A program made the position numbers and the translations under genes. 36,174 nt of DNA from an uncultured Alphaproteobacteria bacterium. Lineage in GTDB: Bacteria; Pseudomonadota; Alphaproteobacteria; Micropepsales; Micropepsaceae. Positions within the stretch are counted from its first letter, which is position 1, and the number at the start of each line of letters is the position of its first letter. The notes below the pieces were generated by a model. It was given only the letters and a program-made list of their open reading frames with translations. It had not been told where the DNA came from and ran no database searches. The stretch lies in assembly GCA_903928515.1 (NCBI GenBank), contig CAIYRG010000367.1, positions 1 to 36,174 of the forward strand, read 5' to 3'. Shown piece after piece: positions 1 through 8,159 of this stretch.

Positions 1-152
1 CAGTCTTTTGCATCGTTAATGTCAGGGCCGATTACGCCGAGCGCGCAGGCAAGCTGGCGACCGTCGCGTTCGGTGTGGAATGCGCCCTGTGTCAGGGTGC
101 CGGTTTCAAACGCCTGCTTGTAGCGGGTTGCGTAGTCTTGGGCTGCGGTCAT
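1..152 (-). CDS. Hypothetical phage protein, partial at the window edge (MTAAQDYATRYKQAFETGTLTQGAFHTERDGRQLACALGVIGPDINDAKD...)
   Basis: Open minus-strand frame from the ATG at 152; ATGA overlap with the stop of the 149-418 gene. Confidence 0.6.
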   Translation of the reverse strand, partial: MTAAQDYATRYKQAFETGTLTQGAFHTERDGRQLACALGVIGPDINDAKD

Positions 153-418
153 GATTGCTCCTGTTCCCATTCGTTATGCATGGCGATCATGGCCATCAGT
201 AGCGGGCGCATTCGCCAATTGACGTCGTTGCGGATCGTATTCACCAGCGACAATTCCCAAGACTTGCTGGCAAATGCGCGTTCTGACAGCATTGTTGGGT
301 ACATGGTTTTCAGGTGGTTCACGGCCTCGCGCCCGATGTTGCGCGCCATTTCATCGAACAAGCGCCGGGCTTTCTGCTCTTGGGTTTCGTGGCCCACTAT
401 GGCTACCGCTGTTGTCAT
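149..418 (-). CDS. Hypothetical phage protein
   Basis: ORF track; stop overlaps the next start as ATGA, part of a tightly packed minus-strand operon. Confidence 0.65.
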   Translation of the reverse strand: MTTAVAIVGHETQEQKARRLFDEMARNIGREAVNHLKTMYPTMLSERAFASKSWELSLVNTIRNDVNWRMRPLLMAMIAMHNEWEQEQS

Positions 419-426
419 TTCTTGGG

Positions 427-618
427 TTACTCCTCAAACGGCAAATGCAGATGCGCGATGATCACGCGGCGAAGTTGGGCCAGCGCGGAACCCCATATCG
501 CCCGCGCGTGGTCAGGCTCACCGGTCTTGGCGAGCGTGACGGCTGTAACCACGGTGCTGGCCATGTCTTTCGCCCAGGCCTCTAGGTCGGCGCGGGTTTG
601 GAATTGTGGGTCGGTCAT
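427..618 (-). CDS. Hypothetical phage protein
   Basis: ORF track; overlaps the upstream gene by 4 nt. Confidence 0.6.
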   Translation of the reverse strand: MTDPQFQTRADLEAWAKDMASTVVTAVTLAKTGEPDHARAIWGSALAQLRRVIIAHLHLPFEE

Positions 619-1040
619 GATGACGCCGTAAATTCATCAAGATCGGCGTTGTCGAAATCGGCAATCGTGCCATCTGCGCCAATGGTCATGATGATGTAGT
701 CGCCATATCCATTTTCATTGGGCGACATGATGGACGGCACATATCCGTCTTTCACGCATACCTCTTTGCCATCAGCATCGGTCAGCGCATAACGGCCTTC
801 ATCGCAGACCTTGTAATGCACATCAGCAAGCGTGTTGGTGGGCCAATCGACAATCCGGCCTGTGTCCAGATCAATCGCCGGTTCCCAGCTTTCACCATTG
901 CGGCAGGGGATCATCGTGCCGTTCGTGTCTTCAATGCCGTTGACATTGGCGTCCTCCCAATATCGGACTTTAGCCGATACCTTGAGAAATTTGACTGTAA
1001 CCGTTTCGGTGTGCTGAATTTCAATCATTACCATTGCCAT
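615..1040 (-). CDS. Hypothetical protein with an EF-hand-like DANVNGIED loop; an internal Met start is possible
   Basis: ORF with gene-like composition; WEDANVNGIEDTNG stretch. Confidence 0.6.
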   Translation of the reverse strand: MAMVMIEIQHTETVTVKFLKVSAKVRYWEDANVNGIEDTNGTMIPCRNGESWEPAIDLDTGRIVDWPTNTLADVHYKVCDEGRYALTDADGKEVCVKDGYVPSIMSPNENGYGDYIIMTIGADGTIADFDNADLDEFTASS

Positions 1041-1188
1041 CCTCCTTCTGTGGCACCGGCAGCGACACGCGCACGCCGTCCTTGTCGATCACAACCGCCG
1101 TGCTGACGGGGATGACTAGCGCGGCGAATATCGCCATCATTTGGGCGTGGGCGCGTAGGGCGTTCAGGCTGGGGGTGGGATCGGTCAC
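1021..1188 (-). CDS. Small hypothetical protein (VTDPTPSLNALRAHAQMMAIFAALVIPVSTAVVIDKDGVRVSLPVPQKEDGNGND)
   Basis: GTG start overlaps the previous stop (GTGA); my own translation, in a different frame from the listed 1028-1279 ORF. Confidence 0.5.
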   Translation of the reverse strand: MTDPTPSLNALRAHAQMMAIFAALVIPVSTAVVIDKDGVRVSLPVPQKEDGNGND

Positions 1189-1577
1189 CCCACGCACTCC
1201 CCACCTTGGGCGCGCTTCTTCCGGTCATGCGCTGCCCAAAATTCACGCATCCGCTGCTGTTCCGCCATGCGTTCATCATAGCGAGCAGTGGTAATGTTCA
1301 TGCGATTGGCAACGGTCGGATGCGCCTCAATCAGCCACGGCCAATCATCCCATTCCATATCGGTCAGGCTCATCCAATCTTCGCCATCGTAAACACCATG
1401 CAGCTTGTTCAGTTCGACCTCGGCATGGCGGCAATCGTGGTGCCAAGTACCTGACCAAAAATCGCCACCGACTACGCCAGCGATCACAAGTGCGGGCTTG
1501 CCAGCTTCTATCGTTTTGGCGCAGCTATCGCATGGCCGGGCTTTGCGGATGCTTTTGACTTCGCGCTCGCTATACAT
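1185..1577 (-). CDS. Small zinc-finger-like phage protein (CDSCAKTI...WHHDCRHAE)
   Basis: CxxC...WHxxC spacing; start chosen at MYSEREV, preceded by a purine-rich RBS. Confidence 0.6.
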   Translation of the reverse strand: MYSEREVKSIRKARPCDSCAKTIEAGKPALVIAGVVGGDFWSGTWHHDCRHAEVELNKLHGVYDGEDWMSLTDMEWDDWPWLIEAHPTVANRMNITTARYDERMAEQQRMREFWAAHDRKKRAQGGECVG

Positions 1578-1579
1578 GC

Positions 1580-1780
1580 TCACCCCACGCACTCCCCAAC
1601 CTGAGCGCGCCAGCCATTCGCGGCGGCGGTGGCTTCGATCTCCGCAAGCGTCATCACTGTCGCGCGGGTCATGCGCTTCCCGTAGGTGGTGATGATGTAA
1701 AATTGCGCGTGGAAGGTGTCGCCATTGATCGCAGGCGCGGGCGGGGTGTGGGCGGGGGCGGTTTGGTGTTCTTTGTTCAC
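1580..1780 (-). CDS. Hypothetical phage protein
   Basis: ORF track; operon context. Confidence 0.5.
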   Translation of the reverse strand: MNKEHQTAPAHTPPAPAINGDTFHAQFYIITTYGKRMTRATVMTLAEIEATAAANGWRAQVGECVG

Positions 1781-1917
1781 CCGTAAAAACCTTTACACAG
1801 GGCTCAATTGCGCGCGTCCCTGCGGTGTCCGGCGCGTCGGAAAACTGGTGCCCGGCATCTTTCACCCCGCCGGGCTGGGGCTTCCACATGACTGGTCCGT
1901 GTCCGGTATGAGCGATG

Positions 1918-2571
1918 TCAAAAAGGAATGTCGTCGTCTATGGCGGGCGGCTGCAATGCTTCACGGCGCAACCGCAGCGCGTCATCAATCGCCTGGTACA
2001 ATTCGGGATAAGCCGCTTGCAGTTCGGTGATCCTGGGCAACCGGCCCGCGATAAAGGCATCAAGTTTGGCAATGTCAGGTGCGCGCCCGATTGTCGCAAC
2101 GGTGTGCGCGGCGAATTTCTCGGCTTCGGCTTTTTGTGCGTCAGGGTCGGGCTGGGCAATCTGGCGCACTTCGGCATTGATCGTACCAACACGCATCAAC
2201 GCGCGCTTGCCCTTGGTCTGGCTGACTGCGATTTCAATCGGGTTGTCGATATGGCTGACGGCACGGATGCGAATGCCACCGACTTTTACGCCTCCCCATG
2301 TCACGTTGGGGTCAGTGTAGAGCGTCACAGAGCGCCCGATGAATTGCTGGCTGTCATTGATGCCCCAAAGCTGGGTAAGTGCCCGCGTCATCGTCTTGCA
2401 GGGCTTCCACGGTTTGTTGTCATCGCCATCGAAGAAGATCGCGACGGGCTGTTCTTTGGCCGACTGATTAACGTGGACATCGCGGATATGGATTGTGCGA
2501 TCGCCGCCCACGAGGTCGTCAGCATTTAGCTGGTCGGACTTCGGTTGGATCACTTTGGAAAGGTCGGCCAT
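1918..2571 (-). CDS. Conserved-looking phage protein co-transcribed with the exonuclease; possible recombination or ssDNA-binding partner
   Basis: Start at MADLSKV overlaps the exonuclease stop (TAATG). Confidence 0.7.
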   Translation of the reverse strand: MADLSKVIQPKSDQLNADDLVGGDRTIHIRDVHVNQSAKEQPVAIFFDGDDNKPWKPCKTMTRALTQLWGINDSQQFIGRSVTLYTDPNVTWGGVKVGGIRIRAVSHIDNPIEIAVSQTKGKRALMRVGTINAEVRQIAQPDPDAQKAEAEKFAAHTVATIGRAPDIAKLDAFIAGRLPRITELQAAYPELYQAIDDALRLRREALQPPAIDDDIPF

Positions 2572-3266
2572 TATACAAGCTCCTGCACTTCCCGGCGCTC
2601 TGTCGGGATCAAATCGGGGTTGGTTTCCAGCGCTTCGAGATAAGCGCCGTGCAATTTCATCAAGCGCGCCTCTGCATCGCCGCACACTTCGATGATGGCG
2701 TTTTGGATCACATCGTCAGGCCAGACTTGCATCGGGATCATCGGCAACCCACCCGAGTAGCTAATCAAGTCAACGCGGGTTAGATTGGCAACCAGCATTC
2801 CGGTCTGGCACTGCAACAGAAAATCGGTCGGCGTGGTGCTGCCCATGTGCCATTCCACGATGGTCTGAATTTGGTATTTCTGCCGGCGCGATTTGGCTTC
2901 GATTGCTGCCGTGCGATCCTCGATCAAACCGTCTGGCGAATATCCGAGAGTAAAGCCCCATTCGTCATTGGTGATAAAGCCGATCTGCTCGACCTGGCTG
3001 AAATGCTTGGCGTAGAGGTTGCGCGCCTCGACTTCATCTTCGTGGCCGCGCAACATATCGTCACTGTAAAAATGCGGCTCGACATAGCATGTGACACGTT
3101 GGGCCAGCAATTCCCACAAGTGTTGCCGGGCCTTTTCATCAGCGGCGGCTTTGAGCGTTTTGGGTGTCATGATAAGGCGCATTTCTGACGCGGTAATCAG
3201 CCCAATGCGCAAGTCTGCCCACTCCTGCGAGCCTTGCAAAACATCGTGATACCGAACAGCCATCAC
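2571..3266 (-). CDS. YqaJ-like (lambda-type) viral exonuclease
   Basis: QGSQEWADLRIGLITASE, GHEDEVEARNLYA, GYSPDGLIED and IEAKS core motifs of the YqaJ/lambda exonuclease family. Confidence 0.85.
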   Translation of the reverse strand: MMAVRYHDVLQGSQEWADLRIGLITASEMRLIMTPKTLKAAADEKARQHLWELLAQRVTCYVEPHFYSDDMLRGHEDEVEARNLYAKHFSQVEQIGFITNDEWGFTLGYSPDGLIEDRTAAIEAKSRRQKYQIQTIVEWHMGSTTPTDFLLQCQTGMLVANLTRVDLISYSGGLPMIPMQVWPDDVIQNAIIEVCGDAEARLMKLHGAYLEALETNPDLIPTERREVQELV

Positions 3267-3406
3267 TTGCCCTCCCGCGCCAACCAGCGCCGATAAGCCT
3301 CAGGATTAACCCGGCTATGCGGAAAGCGCCGATCGTAACGCGCCATCGGTTGCAGCGGTGTCAGGTCGATTGTCGGGCGGGCGGTGCGGTGGAATGTGGG
3401 GGTCAT
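3263..3406 (-). CDS. Small hypothetical protein
   Basis: ATGA overlaps on both sides. Confidence 0.45.
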   Translation of the reverse strand: MTPTFHRTARPTIDLTPLQPMARYDRRFPHSRVNPEAYRRWLAREGK

Positions 3407-3516
3407 CACGGCGTCACTCCTGCGATAAAATAAATGAGCCCGCACATCAGCGCGAACGCCAGACCGGTGGGCCATTCTTCGGTGATGGCGAGGCGGATCA
3501 GGTGGCGGCGGGTCAT
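3406..3516 (-). CDS. 36-aa single-TM protein (MTRRHLIRLAITEEWPTGLAFALMCGLIYFIAGVTP)
   Basis: My own translation; stop overlaps the next start (ATGA); not in the ORF track because of length. Confidence 0.45.
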   Translation of the reverse strand: MTRRHLIRLAITEEWPTGLAFALMCGLIYFIAGVTP

Positions 3517-3517
3517 G

Positions 3518-3841
3518 TCAGTTCGCCAGCGTCAAAACGGCAACATCAACCTCGGCATAGCATTCCGGCGCAGACGCAAACCGCTGGCCCGGTGCCGTGA
3601 TGTCTGCAACCAGGTGGCCGCTGATCTGCAAGTCATCGTTTTCGATGCGCTCGATCAGGGTTTCGGCATAAGTGTGCGAGCCGGGCCCATCGAAACGGAT
3701 AGTGAAATTGTGGCGCGCGCCTTTGAACGTCGCGCTTGCCCAGTCGGTTTCGCTGTGGCTGCAGATGCGACCGCGTGGGTAGCAGGCGTCGAACATGGCT
3801 TGTGCGATCTGGACGCCTGCGGGGATGGTTTGGGTGGTCAT
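3518..3841 (-). CDS. Hypothetical phage protein
   Basis: ORF track, ATGA overlap with the upstream gene. Confidence 0.6.
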   Translation of the reverse strand: MTTQTIPAGVQIAQAMFDACYPRGRICSHSETDWASATFKGARHNFTIRFDGPGSHTYAETLIERIENDDLQISGHLVADITAPGQRFASAPECYAEVDVAVLTLAN

Positions 3842-4140
3842 GCTGCAATCCTCAAGGCGGCATCATACCGAGCCTGCACCGCCATAAACGCGGGACGCCG
3901 GGTCAAGATGCTGATAATCTGAAACCGTTTGTCCCGGCGCCGCGTCGTAACCGACATGCGCGGGCCATCGTAGGTTGCGATCAAGCCATAGTGCGCGGCA
4001 TAGACCGGCGCGGGGCGGGTGTAATTGACCGGCAGACGAATGAGCCGGTGCGCGATCTTTTCGGCGCGCGCTTCGATCTGCGCATAGGCGGTGTGCCATG
4101 CGGTGATTGCGGCCAGAAGTTCGTTCGGGGTGGTGGTCAT
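3838..4140 (-). CDS. Hypothetical phage protein
   Basis: ORF track, ATGA overlap. Confidence 0.6.
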   Translation of the reverse strand: MTTTPNELLAAITAWHTAYAQIEARAEKIAHRLIRLPVNYTRPAPVYAAHYGLIATYDGPRMSVTTRRRDKRFQIISILTRRPAFMAVQARYDAALRIAA

Positions 4141-4337
4141 GCTGCCACCTGCTGGGTTTCGAGAATCACGAGGCGCGCGTTGATCGCGTCGGCCAACCGG
4201 CGAAGGGTGGCTTCATCCGCAAAGATCGTCAGGCCATCAATGTTGACCACGTTGGTGCCGCAATATGGCGTCCGAAGCGCCTTGCAGAATATTTTGGTGT
4301 CGGCATCGGTGTGGATGTTGCAGGTTATGGTGGTCAT
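4137..4337 (-). CDS. Hypothetical phage protein, first gene of the leftward operon
   Basis: Start at MTTITCNIHTDADT; ATGA overlap downstream. Confidence 0.6.
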   Translation of the reverse strand: MTTITCNIHTDADTKIFCKALRTPYCGTNVVNIDGLTIFADEATLRRLADAINARLVILETQQVAA

Positions 4338-4467
4338 CGTCTCGACTCCAAGGCTCGTTTGCCGTTGCACCCTGATTACGAAACCCGAAATAACTTTGCA
4401 AGCGGAAATTTCGGAAATTGAAATTTTCTGTTGCAATCGGCTTTCGGATAACGTAGCAAACTGAGCC
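4338..4467 (+). promoter_or_regulatory. Divergent control region with an AT-rich operator candidate
   Basis: Only divergent gap between leftward and rightward operons; three GAAATT half-sites (4405, 4414, 4420) bracketed by TTGCAA (4396-4401 and 4431-4436). Confidence 0.6.
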
Positions 4468-4662
4468 ATGATGACACCAAGACAAATCATCGACGCGCTT
4501 GGGGGTACCGGCAAGGTAGCTGATGCGCTTGACCTCACACCATCGACCGTTTCGACGTGGAAAACTGCGGGGAATATTCCGAAATGGCGAATGGATGGAA
4601 TCCGCAAACTGGCCCGCAAGGCTGGCGTCGATGTTGATCACATTGAATCCGCACAACCATAG
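4468..4662 (+). CDS. Cro/YdaS-like helix-turn-helix regulator
   Basis: IIDALGGTGKVADALDLTPSTVSTWKTAGNIPKWRMDGI resembles the YdaS/Cro HTH pattern. Confidence 0.8.
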   Translation: MMTPRQIIDALGGTGKVADALDLTPSTVSTWKTAGNIPKWRMDGIRKLARKAGVDVDHIESAQP

Positions 4663-4672
4663 GGGGAAACCA

Positions 4673-4933
4673 ATGACGACACCGACCACTGGCCACAACA
4701 GCGGCGACGAATCCGACAGACTGCGCCTCCTGATCGAGCGTGTGGAAAGATTGGAAGAGGAAAAGAAGGGCATCGCCGACGATATCCGCGACACTTACGC
4801 CGAGGCCAAAGCAACAGGCTACGACGCAAAAATCATGCGCGTGATCGTCCGCCTGCGCAAAATGAAACCCGACGACCGGCGCGAGATGGACGCCATTCTC
4901 GAAACGTACAAATTCGCGCTGGATATGGATTGA
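4673..4933 (+). CDS. DUF2312/GapR-like DNA-binding protein
   Basis: LLIERVERLEEEKKGIADDIRDTYAEAKATGYDAKIMRVIVRLRKM resembles the alphaproteobacterial DUF2312/GapR family. Confidence 0.88.
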   Translation: MTTPTTGHNSGDESDRLRLLIERVERLEEEKKGIADDIRDTYAEAKATGYDAKIMRVIVRLRKMKPDDRREMDAILETYKFALDMD

Positions 4934-4956
4934 CCGGCGCCAGGGGAGGAAAACCA

Positions 4957-5304
4957 ATGACACCTGAATTTGTAATCGCCGTTGAATCGGTCGCGCTCGT
5001 TGCTGCTGGTGGGTTCGTCGGCTGGGTCATGCGAAAGGCGGAAAACACCGAAGCCTTTCGCGACGATTTCGCCAAGCTGGAAAAGCTGGCCGACAATCGC
5101 CTGACCGAGCTCAATGTCGCGATCGAAGCCAATGCCGCCAAGGATGAGCAGATCACAAGCCTGATCACACAACGCAACGGCTATTACACGCGCGTCAAGG
5201 CGATGCGGACCGCGCTGGATAAGCACGAGGCAGCCGAACGCAAACGCCAGGCGCAACGTGTCGCGGCGTCGGCTGCGGCTGCGGCAAAGCGTCGGGCGAA
5301 GTGA
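4957..5304 (+). CDS. Membrane-anchored coiled-coil protein
   Basis: N-terminal TM (VESVALVAAGGFVGWVM) followed by charged helical region and Lys/Ala-rich tail. Confidence 0.6.
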   Translation: MTPEFVIAVESVALVAAGGFVGWVMRKAENTEAFRDDFAKLEKLADNRLTELNVAIEANAAKDEQITSLITQRNGYYTRVKAMRTALDKHEAAERKRQAQRVAASAAAAAKRRAK

Positions 5305-5399
5305 CCACCATCCTAATCGGCGCAGTCTCAGGCATCATCGGTCTGTGCGTGTTCGGCCCGGCGATTCGGGCGATGATTGAGTTTAGGGGGCGGCTGTGA
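5301..5399 (+). CDS. 32-aa single-TM protein (VTTILIGAVSGIIGLCVFGPAIRAMIEFRGRL)
   Basis: GTGA overlap with previous stop; my own translation. Confidence 0.45.
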   Translation: MTTILIGAVSGIIGLCVFGPAIRAMIEFRGRL

Positions 5400-6086
5400 G
5401 GGTTGAAACGATTGGCCGCGCAACGCTTTATCTGGGGGATTGCAGGGACGTGCTGCCGATGCTGGGGGGGGGTGGACGCTGTGGTTACTGATCCGCCGTA
5501 TGGGATTGGTGAAAGCGCTGGCAAAGCTAAGACGCGCACCAGTGGCCTGACCAGCAAGGTGCGCAATGCCCAAATCTATCGGCAGAACTATGGCGACGAT
5601 AGCTGGGACGATAAGCCGATTGATGATGACCTGATTGCCGCCGTCCGCGCTGCAGGCAAATGGCAAATCATCTTTGGCGGCAACTACTATACGCTACCGC
5701 CGACCAAGTGCTGGCTCGTTTGGGACAAGCTGAACGGAGAAACAGATTTTGCCGATTGCGAACTGGCATGGACCAATCTGCAGAAGGCTGTTCGCCGCAT
5801 CACATACCTGTGGAATGGCTGTATGAGGGCAAACGGTGAAACCAGAGACGGCCACCCGACGCAGAAGCCTATTGGCGTCATGAAGTGGTGCATCGGCCAT
5901 TTGCCAGATACTGCGGCAACCATCCTCGACCCCTTCATGGGCAGTGGCACCACTGGCGTTGCAGCCGTGCAAATGGGGCGAAACTTCATCGGCGTGGAAA
6001 GGGAAGAGCGTTATTTTGACATCGCCTGCCGCCGCATCGAACAAGCTCAGCGACAAGGCGACTTGTTCATCGCAGCCACAGCCTAA
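5396..6086 (+). CDS. DNA adenine/cytosine-N4 methyltransferase, interrupted by a +1 frameshift at a G9 tract (5464-5472)
   Basis: DPPYGIGE and DPFMGSGTTGVAAVQMGRNFIGVE motifs; the N-terminus VRVETIGRATLYLGDCRDVLPML lies in a different frame and joins at the poly-G. Confidence 0.85.
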
Positions 6087-6100
6087 CACCTAACCAAATC

Positions 6101-6163
6101 CACCCGCGCTTTTGCCCCCGGCGCGGGTGTCAGGGGCGCCGATCTGGCCAAGGTTGGCGCCCC
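6101..6163 (+). repeat. Two tandem strong inverted repeats (hairpins)
   Basis: CACCCGCGC(6101-6109)/GCGCGGGTG(6121-6129) and GGGGCGCC(6133-6140)/GGCGCCCC(6156-6163), both perfect. Confidence 0.75.
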
Positions 6164-6190
6164 GCATTGGGGGATATACGGGGAACGAAA

Positions 6191-6673
6191 ATGGCGTGGA
6201 ACACCTGCTGCAACTTCACCAATGCATCACTCAGAGCGTCGGATTACAACCACTTCACAGCCATGCGCAAAGGCAGCATGCGGCTTCACAAGGCCATCAT
6301 GGATGCCCAGGCTTTGCGTTTTCCACCAGCACCGCGCGTGGTTCTGGTTGTTGAAATTCGATGGATGCCGCCGAAGTCTGATAAGCCGATCACGCTCGAT
6401 GATGTCAAGGCAGCGGTGGCGCGGTATTACAATGTCGGTGTCTCGGATTTACGCGCGGGGAATCGCAACAAAACTGCGGTTAGAGCGCGGGCTGTGGCGA
6501 TGACGGTCATACATAGACGTGGGAATTCGTATGCTGCGATCGCGCCATGGTTCGGGTTCGCCGATCATACGACTGTGCGGCATCATATCTTGCGGCTGGT
6601 TGGGCGGCTCGGTGCTGATGAGGCTGAGCTGATTGAGCGTTTGGCGCCGGAGATAGAACATGAAACCGCTTGA
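6191..6673 (+). CDS. DnaA domain IV-like DNA-binding protein without the AAA+ domain
   Basis: ITLDDVKAAVARYYNVGVSDLRAGNRNKTAVRARAVAMTVIHRRGNSYAAIAPWFGFADHTTVRHHI matches the Bac_DnaA_C signature. Confidence 0.85.
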   Translation: MAWNTCCNFTNASLRASDYNHFTAMRKGSMRLHKAIMDAQALRFPPAPRVVLVVEIRWMPPKSDKPITLDDVKAAVARYYNVGVSDLRAGNRNKTAVRARAVAMTVIHRRGNSYAAIAPWFGFADHTTVRHHILRLVGRLGADEAELIERLAPEIEHETA

Positions 6674-6836
6674 AATCTTGGCCATCCGCCACCGTCGCGA
6701 GCAATGGCGCCGGGACCGAAATGCAGCCATCCGCGCGACTATACACGCGAAAATGCCGCGCGCTTGGGTCATGCTGGAGTATGGCGCGAGTGCTACGGCT
6801 TATGCGCAGATTGCCGGGCAGTATCATGCGGCATGA
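6660..6836 (+). CDS. Small hypothetical protein (MKPLEILAIRHRREQWRRDRNAAIRATIHAKMPRAWVMLEYGASATAYAQIAGQYHAA)
   Basis: My own translation; its stop overlaps the start of the 6833 gene (ATGA). Confidence 0.4.
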   Translation: MKPLEILAIRHRREQWRRDRNAAIRATIHAKMPRAWVMLEYGASATAYAQIAGQYHAA

Positions 6837-7024
6837 CCAATTCCCGCCAACCCCGCCACCAAGCCCCAAAGCGCACGAAACAGGCCATGCGCATGTCCGC
6901 GTTTCAGATTGTGCAGATGGGTGTGCTTGATCGGCTGAACGCGGCGTCGATTGCCAAGTCGAGCGGTATGGCGGTTGGGGATGTGGAGCGGATGATTGCT
7001 GAGCGGCGGGAGAGGGAGGGGTGA
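6833..7024 (+). CDS. Small hypothetical protein with a possible HTH (LDRLNAASIAKSSGMAVGDVERMI)
   Basis: ATGA overlap upstream and GTGA overlap downstream. Confidence 0.5.
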   Translation: MTNSRQPRHQAPKRTKQAMRMSAFQIVQMGVLDRLNAASIAKSSGMAVGDVERMIAERREREG

Positions 7025-7410
7025 GAAAACCAGTCCCCCTTGAAATCGACATACAGTCCGCGTTCAAAAAGCGCCTGTATTACACCGCCCCGCGCATCAA
7101 AGTCGTGGCTATCCCCAACGCCGGCCGCCGCACACCATGGGAAACCCGCCAGGCGAAAAAGGAAGGTCTGGCAACCGGCTTTCCCGATCTACTGTGTCTC
7201 TGGCCCGGAGCTGGTGTGGCGATGATCGAATTTAAGCGCCCCGGTGGCCGCACAAGCGATAATCAACGCGAGTGGCACCAACGCCTTGCCGACATGGAGC
7301 ATCGCGTCTGTGTGGCCTACAGCGTCAATCAGGCTATCGATTTTCTGCGGTCGTGTGGGGCGCCGATTATGGAGCAGGCTTGCGTGAAAGCGCTGCCAAG
7401 CGCATTGTAA
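7021..7410 (+). CDS. VRR-NUC domain nuclease
   Basis: IPNAGRRTPWETRQAKKEGLATGFPDLLCLWPGAGVAMIEFKRPGGRTSDNQREW matches the GFPDL...IEFK VRR-NUC signature. Confidence 0.88.
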   Translation: MRKPVPLEIDIQSAFKKRLYYTAPRIKVVAIPNAGRRTPWETRQAKKEGLATGFPDLLCLWPGAGVAMIEFKRPGGRTSDNQREWHQRLADMEHRVCVAYSVNQAIDFLRSCGAPIMEQACVKALPSAL

Positions 7411-7475
7411 AAGACCCGGGGAGCATGGCGAGTGCTCTACCCGGATCTGACATCTAACCAAGTGGGGACTGGCCG

Positions 7476-8159
7476 ATGTACGCTGACGACTTTACAATGA
7501 CCGACACGGACGCGCAAGCCTATGCGCGCGATCTTGCCACAGACACGCCAGCGCGGCGATGGTGGCATTTGCCCTACAATGACCCGCTGATCGCCACGGC
7601 GCTTAAAACCGACACCACAGAGCCGCACGCCTGGTATGCGCTCTGGCCGTTCCGCTATCTCATGCACGTTGTTGACGGTGAACCAGTGCGCCACCTGATC
7701 CTGGGCGCCCATCCAGCCCCGCGCGTGATCGACGGCATCGATCCCGATTGGCTGGCCATCAAGGAAGTGATAGCGTGGGAACCCCGCACGAACAAAGTAT
7801 GGCTCCCGGAAACAGCTTGGGCGATGGGCGAATGGCGGGATTCTCGATTGGTAGGCGAATTGTCAGATAGCTGCAACACCGTGTTTTCGGACCCTCGCGC
7901 GTTTTTCACCGCATGGGCTGGGGAACGGGCGCGGTGGATTGCTATGCGCGAGGCGTGTGCTGTGCATGATACGCGGGAGCCTTGCTTGATGCCTGGCTCG
8001 CTGATCGTGGGGGACATCGGGCGCATTGCGTGGCCAATCTATTCAATGCCCGCCCGGTTCAAAACCATCGGCATCAACCCGCGCGACGTCAACCGCGCCA
8101 TTTTCAATTTCGTGCACCTGCCTCAGGCGGTGGGGAGTAGCGATGGCCAGCGTGGATGA
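7476..8159 (+). CDS. Hypothetical protein upstream of the RepA-like ATPase
   Basis: Long ORF with gene-like composition overlapping the ATPase start. Confidence 0.65.
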   Translation: MYADDFTMTDTDAQAYARDLATDTPARRWWHLPYNDPLIATALKTDTTEPHAWYALWPFRYLMHVVDGEPVRHLILGAHPAPRVIDGIDPDWLAIKEVIAWEPRTNKVWLPETAWAMGEWRDSRLVGELSDSCNTVFSDPRAFFTAWAGERARWIAMREACAVHDTREPCLMPGSLIVGDIGRIAWPIYSMPARFKTIGINPRDVNRAIFNFVHLPQAVGSSDGQRG

